The translations under genes were made by a program, and so were the position numbers. This document shows positions 20,901-26,386 of a DNA stretch of 26,386 nt, piece after piece. The DNA is taken from NCBI GenBank assembly GCA_024224995.1, contig JAAENB010000979.1, positions 1-26,386 of the forward strand. The letters are read 5' to 3'. The notes beneath the pieces were generated by a model, which was not told the origin of the DNA, did not search any database, and saw only the letters and a program-made list of their open reading frames with translations. Source of the stretch: a bacterium (GTDB taxonomy: Bacteria; Spirochaetota; UBA4802; UBA5550). Each line of letters starts with the position of its first letter. Position 1 is the first letter of the stretch.

Positions 20901-23128
20901 GCCGAACTATAGGCAGTGGCGTTCTTTGCCTTTCTTCCCGCCACCAGGTTCAGCCTGGCTATTTCATTCTTTTCCGGGCCAAGAATACAATCAAGACCGG
21001 CATTAAGCTGGTCGGCGATATAGAAAATTTTATCTAAAATCTGGGTTTCATCACAGTTGCTCAGTTCCAGCTTGCCAACCCGGTAATGCATGGCGCCCAG
21101 GTCTCCGCCGGGGATAAGAGAATAGACCGCTTCTCGAACTTTGTCATGAACAAACGAGTATTGGTCATCGGCGAATATAACCAGGCCCGCTACAATTGAT
21201 TCCGAAAGGTCATACAGTGTTGTTTCAATGAGTTTTTCATATACATGGGTAAGGATTTCCAGGTCAAAGGTATTGCCAATGCAGGCCCCGATTTTTAAAA
21301 CCTCCTGGGTATTCTCAGGCAGGTTCGTAATTTTGCCAACCATAAGCTGGATGACATTTTCAGCAACCTGCATATCTTTGACTTTACCCATATTCCATTT
21401 CCAGCCAACAGCGGGAACAAACTCCAGGAACTTCTCTTCATAGATCCTAACCAGGTACTGGTTAACAAAAAAAGGATTTCCACCGGTTTTCTGGAACAAC
21501 AATTCCGCGAGAGAATATGATTCTTCTTCCGTGCATTTCAGAATTGTTGAGATAAGTTCATTACTATAAGAAAGGCTAAGAGGAAACAGGGTGATATTCG
21601 TTACCCGGTCCCTGCTTCCCTCAAGCAGGGGTGTCAGCAGGTGGGAGGCGTCAACCTCATTATCCCGGTAGGCGCCAATGAGCATGAGGAATTCACTGTC
21701 ATCAGCATTGATTAAATAATCAAATAAACTGAGACTGCCGAAATCGGCCCATTGCAGGTCATCAAGAAAAATAACAAGGGGATGCTCTTCACTGGCAAAA
21801 ACCCGTATAAAATCAATAAAAACCTTGCCGAACCTGTTCTGGGCCCGTTCCGAATCGAGCTCCGGGATTTCCGGTTGTTTTTCAACGATCAATTCAACTT
21901 CGGGAATCACATCCGTAATAACCCGGCCAATATTCCCCATGGCCCGCAATATTTTTTCTTTCCATATTTTCAGCCGTTCATCCCCTTCAGTGAGCATCTG
22001 GCGGATCAGGCCCTGGAAAGCGGAAATAATGGCACTATAGGGCTCATTATTCCGGAATTGATCATATTTTCCCGATATAAAATAGCCTCTTTTTTCAACA
22101 ATTGGCCTGGTTATTTCACGGATCAATGAAGTTTTGCCAATACCCGGCTCTCCGGAAACAAAAACAACTTCATGCGCTCCCCTGCTTACCCGGAGAAACA
22201 CATCCATTATGGCATTTAATTCTTTTGTCCTTCCCACGTGTTTGTACGGAATAATAAAACTGTCCGGGATATCCATTTCACACAGGGGAAAATCTTCTAT
22301 ATAACCATTGGTATTCAGTTGATCAAGACAGCGCTTCAGGTCTTCCCGCAGTCCCAGGGCATTCTGGTAGCGTTTGTCCGCGTTCTTTGAAAGAAGCTTT
22401 AAAATGATATTTGACAATACTCCGGGGATATCCTTGTCGATCATTACCAGGGGCCTGGGTTTATTCGCTATATGGGCGTAAATAATCTCCATAGGATCAT
22501 GGGACTCAAAAGGAAGCTGCCCCGTGAGCAATTCATACAGGGTAATTCCCAGGGAATAGAGATCGGTCCGGTAGTCAACAGACCGGTTCATACGCCCGGT
22601 CTGTTCCGGGGACATATATACGAGAACTCCCTGGATAATGCCGGGATCATAGATATTAATGTTTTCCGAGGTTAATATTGACGATATGCCAAACCCCGTT
22701 AATTTAATAATATCATGCTTTTCATTATATAGAATGTTGGGAGGCCGAATATTTTTGTGAATAATATTATTGCGGTGTACCAGGGAGATAATATCGGCCA
22801 GCTGGATCGCGATGTTCAGGAACTCTTTGAGGTTCAGTTTCCTGGTTTCAATGACGCTCTTGAGCGAAATACCGTCGAAATCCTCCAGGACCAGGGTAAT
22901 AACATCCTTATCATCCGTAAGGTATATGGGCTTGATTACCCCGTCAATATCGGCCTTCCGGATCAATTCACATTCATGCTTAAACCGGGCAATATTTGCC
23001 CTGGAAGGATAATCGGGACGTAAATCTATTAACAGAACAGCCTGATCGTTATAAATACCCCGGTAAATAACCGTATTCCGGTTCTCTTCCAGCTTTTTTA
23101 CTATTTTGTATTCACCGTTTATATCCAT
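17933..23128 (-). CDS. Giant signalling protein: pseudokinase - AAA ATPase - TPR - GAF - SpoIIE phosphatase
   Basis: 1731 residues. A Ser/Thr-kinase fold (about 6-270) is followed by a MalT/AAA-like ATPase with Walker A GEPGIGKTS (326-334) and Walker B LVIFLDDLQW (451-460). A long helical, TPR-like region follows (about 690-1200), then a GAF domain (about 1300-1450), a coiled coil, and a PP2C/SpoIIE phosphatase (about 1495-1731). The phosphatase keeps its metal residues: GGD (Asp1526), DATGHG (1544-1549), FSDG (Asp1663) and DDD (1716-1718). The kinase part lacks the expected Lys (Ile34 in its place), the HRD Asp (HKN at 124-126) and the DFG Asp (GFG at 145-147). It is therefore probably a pseudokinase used for binding. 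The architecture is known from Leptospira, cyanobacteria and others; the usual output is dephosphorylation of anti-sigma antagonists. No anti-sigma or antagonist gene lies nearby. The ATG at 23128 has only a weak ribosome site. Confidence 0.93.
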   Translation of the reverse strand: MDINGEYKIVKKLEENRNTVIYRGIYNDQAVLLIDLRPDYPSRANIARFKHECELIRKADIDGVIKPIYLTDDKDVITLVLEDFDGISLKSVIETRKLNLKEFLNIAIQLADIISLVHRNNIIHKNIRPPNILYNEKHDIIKLTGFGISSILTSENINIYDPGIIQGVLVYMSPEQTGRMNRSVDYRTDLYSLGITLYELLTGQLPFESHDPMEIIYAHIANKPRPLVMIDKDIPGVLSNIILKLLSKNADKRYQNALGLREDLKRCLDQLNTNGYIEDFPLCEMDIPDSFIIPYKHVGRTKELNAIMDVFLRVSRGAHEVVFVSGEPGIGKTSLIREITRPIVEKRGYFISGKYDQFRNNEPYSAIISAFQGLIRQMLTEGDERLKIWKEKILRAMGNIGRVITDVIPEVELIVEKQPEIPELDSERAQNRFGKVFIDFIRVFASEEHPLVIFLDDLQWADFGSLSLFDYLINADDSEFLMLIGAYRDNEVDASHLLTPLLEGSRDRVTNITLFPLSLSYSNELISTILKCTEEESYSLAELLFQKTGGNPFFVNQYLVRIYEEKFLEFVPAVGWKWNMGKVKDMQVAENVIQLMVGKITNLPENTQEVLKIGACIGNTFDLEILTHVYEKLIETTLYDLSESIVAGLVIFADDQYSFVHDKVREAVYSLIPGGDLGAMHYRVGKLELSNCDETQILDKIFYIADQLNAGLDCILGPEKNEIARLNLVAGRKAKNATAYSSAVKYFGAGMILLDQRGWELDYELIYTLFLERAECEYLIGNFDYADSLFDRLLGKAARSVEKARVYDKKIVLNTNLGNHEKAVEYGLEALKMFGIDISQSPGRAALVVEFMRAKINLGRRTIPSLINSPEITDPEKLITMSLLVNAGTSAYFVNESLMLMLVMKHINMSLRYGNTSLSSFAYISYGFVLGYELGDFESGYLFGELALALNKKFNNSTLRSKLLFIFGSLINHWRKHSATTIDFLRNAITSGIESGDHNYAAFAAAGVLQHRIRKGDNLELVFTEFDKYIEFIRRTGNEEFINEFIIVERLVLCLQGETKEFGDYSDDIFIEEEFVRFIEGNRVNIYSYYAFKIQALYLAGKYEDAETIGLKVNSEIYSALFAQTNVTDFTLYYSLTLTALYAEASFARKKRFMKILRKNRRMMKKWADNSPDNYYHKYVLILAEIARIENDDTGAADLYDKAIKAALSNEYIQISALANELAASFYLEKGKEIIAKAYMIEAHYSYYKWGAFAKTRQLEELYLQILRVTRIGETRIIDHSSPVSGYGAGALDISTVLKSSQAISGEIVLEKLLKKLISVVMENAGATKGYLILEWNEKLVIEASSNIANNEVFVFKSIPVEGNGELSAGIVHYVARTKENLVLNDASNSGDFVKDSYIKKNLSKSILCVPIINQGKLAAIFYAENELTTDAFTRDRVELVQMLTSNAAIAIDNARLYANLEDKVRERTIKLEEAYDSIERAYKIIEEDLSLARRVQENILPKNINEIEGLNFSIFFLPMIHVGGDIYNVVEMRPGYTRIFLADATGHGVQAALVTMVISGEYEKLKMKFESPSDLVEALNDQFIENYKSLSVFFSCFIADIDLPNQRIHYVSAGHPEQFLISGEEINILRGTGKIIGFVKNLKYSGSVKDFKPGDKLLLFSDGIYEEYDTDGNEYGEERLYSIIKKNKKYPIDEIIKHIYRDVQEFVGIEREKMDDDVTLVGVQSGKVFS

Positions 23129-23380
23129 ACAGGCATAATCCCGCTCTTACCGTCAACTATCAACATAACTGCGCACATATGGCTACCTTAAAACTTTAGA
23201 GTTTCTGCATAAAGCACTTTTTTTATTTTTTTTATTATTATGATGATGATGATAAAAAATTTATCAAAAATTTATTTTTTTATTGACAGAAAACTCTATA
23301 ATATTGATCTATCAACATATTTAATTTTTATCCCGCCCAATTTAAATCAAATATTATCTATTAAACCAGGAGAAAATCGC

Positions 23381-24886
23381 ATGATACCCAGGTATTTTGT
23401 TTGTACGGTTTTCCTTTTCTCGCTATTAATATTATCATGCAATAATGTCTTTTATGATTGCAAAATCTATTCAGTTAACGGAACCACCCTGAATAATGGA
23501 GAACGTTTAAGCGAGGTAACGGTCACTCTTTCGGGAAAAGCCCGCAGGGGAAAACCAATATCCTTCTCTACCAATACAAATAATGACGGAGAATATCTTT
23601 TTGAAGAAATTCCCAATGGGACCTATACCATAACCCCTTCAAAAGAAAGTTTTGCTTTCACCCCTTCAAATAGAACCGTTACCATTGACTCAGGCGAAAT
23701 TACCGTAGAAGAATTTACTGTTATAACAAATACAAAGATATGGTCTAAAACATTTGGCGGCAGCAAGGATGAGAAAGCAACTTCCATTCAACAAACCTCT
23801 GACGGAGGATTTATTATTTCGGGCTGGACAAGAACCTACACCGATGACCCGGTCGGCAACTCTGAAGCCTGGGTCATAAAATTAGATAAATCGGGCGCGT
23901 CAGAGTGGAACCAGACCTACGGAGGAGTTGCAACAGATCATTTCGACTATATCAAGCAGACACCGGACGGCGGATATATTGCTGCCGGAGATACGGGTAC
24001 GCTTGTATTTAAAAACTTTTCACTCTTCTCAATCTCCAATTTTTATATTGTTAAACTTAACAGTTCCGGAGTTGCACAATGGGAAAAGACCTATGGAGGG
24101 GCAGAGGAGAATGATGAAGCAAAGGCCATTGATACAACCTCAGATGGGGGGTGTATCGTTGCTGGGTACACACGCTCCTATGGTAGCGGGGGGACCGATT
24201 TCTGGATCTTAAAGCTGGATAGCTCCGGAAGCATGGAGTGGCAGGAATTCTTTGGAGGAACAGGTGATGAAACTCCTCGGACAATACAGCAGACCCTCGA
24301 TGGCGGATATATTGTAGGCGGATATACCACCTCTTTTGGAAGCGGATCGGACGATATGTGGATACTAAAGCTGGACAGTTCCGGACAGCTGGAATGGGAG
24401 TATTTGTACGGAGGAGTCCGGAGCGACAGACTATGGTCAATGCAAGAGACATCTGACGGAGGATATATTGCTGCCGGATATACCTACTCCTTTAATCCCG
24501 ACGGCTCTATCTCTCCGGGAACCTATAGCAATGGGGTGATATTCAAGCTCAACGAATCGGGTACTACTGAATGGAGCCGGATTTACGAAGGAGAGACCGG
24601 AAATGACACAGTCCGTTCCATTTCCCTCTGCGCCGATGGCGGATATATTGCCTCAGGTTCCTACACCGTTCCCGGTAACGGGTTGGATGCCTGGATATTG
24701 AAGCTTGACTCCTCAGGGCTTGTACAATGGGAAAAAAAATATGGAGGTGCCGGAGCGGATGAAGCGAATTCCATTATTCAAACCAGTGACGGAGGCTATG
24801 CCCTGGGCGGGTATACAAGCTCATACAGTAACGGCGGAGAAGATTTGTGGTTATTAAAACTCGATCCCGAAGGAAATTATCAATAG
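23381..24886 (+). CDS. Lipoprotein with Ig-like/CNA-B-type domain and seven-repeat beta-propeller
   Basis: 501 residues from the ATG at 23381, chosen because AGGAG stands eight bases upstream and a lipoprotein signal follows at once (FLFSLLILSC, Cys20). The open frame continues upstream to 23240, but that part has no ribosome site. Residues about 30-125 resemble a carboxypeptidase-regulatory or CNA-B-like beta-sandwich (NNDGEYLFEEIPNGTYTITP). Seven repeats of about 50 residues follow, each with W-x(4)-YGG, T-x-DGGYI-x(2)-GYT and WILKLDSSG. Seven units fit one closed seven-bladed propeller. Such proteins are usually extracytoplasmic and bind ligands or surfaces; no enzyme motif is visible. The gene is divergent from the giant signalling gene and converges on the CsgG-like gene with 5 bp between stops. 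The substrate is unknown. Confidence 0.88.
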   Translation: MIPRYFVCTVFLFSLLILSCNNVFYDCKIYSVNGTTLNNGERLSEVTVTLSGKARRGKPISFSTNTNNDGEYLFEEIPNGTYTITPSKESFAFTPSNRTVTIDSGEITVEEFTVITNTKIWSKTFGGSKDEKATSIQQTSDGGFIISGWTRTYTDDPVGNSEAWVIKLDKSGASEWNQTYGGVATDHFDYIKQTPDGGYIAAGDTGTLVFKNFSLFSISNFYIVKLNSSGVAQWEKTYGGAEENDEAKAIDTTSDGGCIVAGYTRSYGSGGTDFWILKLDSSGSMEWQEFFGGTGDETPRTIQQTLDGGYIVGGYTTSFGSGSDDMWILKLDSSGQLEWEYLYGGVRSDRLWSMQETSDGGYIAAGYTYSFNPDGSISPGTYSNGVIFKLNESGTTEWSRIYEGETGNDTVRSISLCADGGYIASGSYTVPGNGLDAWILKLDSSGLVQWEKKYGGAGADEANSIIQTSDGGYALGGYTSSYSNGGEDLWLLKLDPEGNYQ

Positions 24887-24891
24887 AATTT

Positions 24892-26010
24892 TCAAAAAAA
24901 GACCCCTGCACCGGCAGTAATGTTCAAATAACTCATACCTCCCTCCCGCTCCATTGCAGCGCTATATTCTCCCCCCAGGCGGATGCCATATCTCCCGAAA
25001 AACCGGTAATCTATAAACAGTCCTCCCATAAAGACCGGTTCCAGCCCGCCGCTCACAAAGCCCGATTCTTTATATGAATTATAAGAGAAGCCAAATGAGA
25101 AAACAGGAGCAAGAGATATCACATCAAAAAACTTAAAAGAATAACCGCATTTAATGACAAACGGTATTATTAAAGCATATTCTCCATCTTTCTTCCCGGG
25201 AAACCGCAAACAACCCGATTCAAAGCCAAAAAAAAGATTCCCCACAAAGATATTTTCAATCCTCCCGCTAAGAAGAAAAGAATATCCACTGTCGTCCACG
25301 ATCTCAGCAAAGTCCCACACAGGGCGAGCATATCCCCCCATAAGATAACAGGAATAGTCATAGGAGTCCAACGCAAAAAATGATTTTTCGGGAATTGGCA
25401 TAGAGATAGTACTACCGGCAGTTTCCCCAATATCGACAAATCCTGCCATTTCAGGAAACACCGCAGGAATACTAAATCTTTCTGTTTCGGGAAACGTCAT
25501 AGAGATAGTACTACCGGCAGTTTCCCCAATATCGACAAATTTTTTTACGATTTTATCAACTATTTCATCTCCTATGGTATCAAGAGAACCTCCGGTTTCG
25601 GAACAGGTAAAAGCAATTTTGCCCATATTAATGTCTACGACATGGATGGTGATTTCATATGAGTCCGTAACATTGACGGAACCCAGAATAACATAATCGG
25701 CCGAGACCAATTTCCCAACCTGGATGGCGCAAAATATATCAGCGCAATTCAAACCACCTTTCTGCTCTTCCATTACCGGCTCAATCATTTTCCTTTCCAG
25801 AACATCGAACTTACCGGACCGGTGTATCATAACCTCAATATTGCTTCTGGTAACCCTGGCATAGGATTCCGGAAGATTATATGCGGCAAAATCAATAATC
25901 GCTACCCGCATTTTTTCACCGGCTAGAACCTTACGCTGCAAAAAAGCAGTAAGTAGACAGATAAAAGATAAAAAAAATATCACCACAAAGGAACATGAGT
26001 TCATTTTCAT
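24892..26010 (-). CDS. CsgG/TolB-N-like domain fused to a probable outer-membrane beta-barrel
   Basis: 372 residues from the ATG at 26010, where a signal peptide begins (FVVIFFLSFICLLTAF, cleavage near LAG). The frame extends to a TTG at 26067; neither start has a good ribosome site. The mature N-terminal part (RVAIIDFAAYNLPESYAR, FDVLERKMIEPVMEEQ, GKLVSADYVILGSV) is the CsgG/FlgO-type fold common in lipoproteins and outer-membrane factors of diderms. A Pro/Thr/Ser-containing linker carries a 33-residue duplication (VDIGETAGSTISM twice). The C-terminal 170 residues alternate aromatic and Gly residues and end in Phe-Phe, as in small outer-membrane barrels. No curli genes are near, so export of curli is not implied. 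The fusion suggests a periplasmic sensor or assembly domain held by a barrel, which is inference. Confidence 0.8.
   Translation of the reverse strand: MKMNSCSFVVIFFLSFICLLTAFLQRKVLAGEKMRVAIIDFAAYNLPESYARVTRSNIEVMIHRSGKFDVLERKMIEPVMEEQKGGLNCADIFCAIQVGKLVSADYVILGSVNVTDSYEITIHVVDINMGKIAFTCSETGGSLDTIGDEIVDKIVKKFVDIGETAGSTISMTFPETERFSIPAVFPEMAGFVDIGETAGSTISMPIPEKSFFALDSYDYSCYLMGGYARPVWDFAEIVDDSGYSFLLSGRIENIFVGNLFFGFESGCLRFPGKKDGEYALIIPFVIKCGYSFKFFDVISLAPVFSFGFSYNSYKESGFVSGGLEPVFMGGLFIDYRFFGRYGIRLGGEYSAAMEREGGMSYLNITAGAGVFF
25399..25540 (-). repeat. Perfect 43-bp direct repeat with 99-bp period inside the CsgG-like gene
   Basis: 25399-25441 and 25498-25540 are identical over 43 bp. The 99-bp period keeps the frame (33 residues). 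It encodes the linker between the CsgG-like and barrel parts. Sequence identity at silent positions points to a recent duplication, and the repeat could expand or contract. Confidence 0.95.
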
Positions 26011-26178
26011 AATTGTATAATCGTACTGGTTATACCGGGTGAATAAGCGTATTCGCTGAAGCATCAACCGGGGGGCGGTTTTAGGATTAATTACAGTTTC
26101 AAAATTAGAGGCAAAAAAAGCAAGTTTTTATTTTTTTAATATTAAAATTACCTAAAAACAGAACAGGCGGAAATACTC

Positions 26179-26206
26179 TTGACAAAACCAATTTACTTCA
26201 TATAAG
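26179..26206 (+). promoter_or_regulatory. Sigma-70 promoter of eutB
   Basis: TTGACA (26179-26184) and TATAAG (26201-26206) are separated by 16 bp. Initiation is expected near 26212-26214, only about 5-7 nt before the ATG at 26219. There is no room for a ribosome-binding site. Confidence 0.8.
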
Positions 26207-26218
26207 ATCAACAGTACC

Positions 26219-26386
26219 ATGAAATACCGGCAAACAATTCAACAAACCGTTTACGACTTCCCCGACCTGAAAACACTCATGGCCAAAGCAAGCCCTTTTC
26301 GCTCGGGCGATAAACTGGCCGGGATCGCGGCTCACAATGCCGAAGAGCTGGTTGCCGCTCAAATGATCCTTGCCGGGGTTCCGCTC
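26219..26386 (+). CDS. eutB: Ethanolamine ammonia-lyase large subunit, N-terminal part (window ends inside)
   Basis: 56 codons are open to the window edge. The translation begins MKYRQTIQQTVYDFPDLKTL and continues MAKASPFRSGDKLAGIAA, VAAQMILAGVPL. From memory this lines up with the start of E. coli EutB (VYQFKDVKEVLAKA, LRSGDVLAGVAA, ERVAAKQVL), including the spacing from the first Met. EutB with EutC forms the adenosylcobalamin-dependent enzyme that splits ethanolamine into acetaldehyde and ammonia. The full protein is about 450 residues, so most lies outside the window. The start at 26219 is fixed by the family's N terminus although no ribosome site precedes it. eutC would be expected just downstream, outside the window. 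Confidence 0.87.
   Translation, partial: MKYRQTIQQTVYDFPDLKTLMAKASPFRSGDKLAGIAAHNAEELVAAQMILAGVPL

Noticed and set aside
23232..23252. ATT/GAT trinucleotide run as a phase-variable repeat
   Set aside because: Short, mixed units and upstream of the chosen start; no evidence of function.
23283..23302. Consensus TTGACA and TATAAT in front of the lipoprotein gene
   Set aside because: They are only 8 bp apart, too close to act as one promoter; TATAAT may be used with a poor -35, but I cannot support the pair.
23240..23380. Upstream extension of the propeller lipoprotein with a Met-Met-Met-Met start
   Set aside because: No ribosome site, AT-rich low-complexity codons, and it would bury the lipoprotein signal; the ATG at 23381 has AGGAG and starts the signal directly.
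24892..26010. Curli secretion (csgG) assignment
   Set aside because: Only the N-terminal fold resembles CsgG; there is no lipobox, no curli genes and a barrel-like C terminus is present.

Overview
The window reads as a stretch of chromosome from a diderm bacterium, most likely an environmental spirochaete (Spirochaetota); this is an inference. The pointers are a TonB-dependent receptor and other outer-membrane-type proteins (diderm), three lipoproteins with relaxed lipoboxes, a 1731-residue kinase-like/AAA/TPR/GAF/SpoIIE protein of a type familiar from Leptospira, and strong AGGAG ribosome sites on many genes. No rRNA, tRNA, CRISPR array or insertion sequence with a transposase was seen.

Layout. 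1-3826 (minus): a lipid-anchored papain-family protease with FG-GAP repeats, cut by the window start, and a TonB-dependent receptor upstream of it. 3827-4474: the only long gene-free stretch. It is a mosaic of inverted repeats, including a 253-bp MITE-like element with about 41-bp terminal inverted repeats and two further long hairpins. 4475-7853 (plus): leucyl aminopeptidase (pepA), then a REC-PAS-PAS-GGDEF response regulator behind its own sigma-70 promoter and a 31-bp palindrome. 10886-7866 (minus): a tight envelope operon of a discoidin-M23 peptidase, a CapA-type protein and a J-domain/zinc-motif protein. 11563-11057: an OmpA-like lipoprotein with its own terminator. 14843-11761: two tandem paralogous membrane-anchored PQQ-like propellers.

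15044-15517 (plus): a regulator with two ribbon-helix-helix motifs, bracketed by inverted copies of a short palindrome. 23128-15556 (minus): an operon-like run of the giant signalling protein, a small Cys-rich protein, an RluA-type pseudouridine synthase and an RlmL-type rRNA methyltransferase. 23381-24886 (plus): a seven-repeat propeller lipoprotein. 26010-24892 (minus): a CsgG-like domain joined to a probable beta-barrel by a duplicated linker. 26219 to the end (plus): the start of eutB (ethanolamine ammonia-lyase large subunit), apparently leaderless.

The content is mostly cell envelope and signalling. The most unusual items are the giant protein, whose kinase domain has lost all three catalytic hallmarks while its phosphatase domain is intact; the nested-palindrome MITE-like element; the single-chain double RHH regulator with flanking sites; the protease/FG-GAP fusion; and the leaderless eutB. 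No complete multi-gene system that I can call undescribed is evident.
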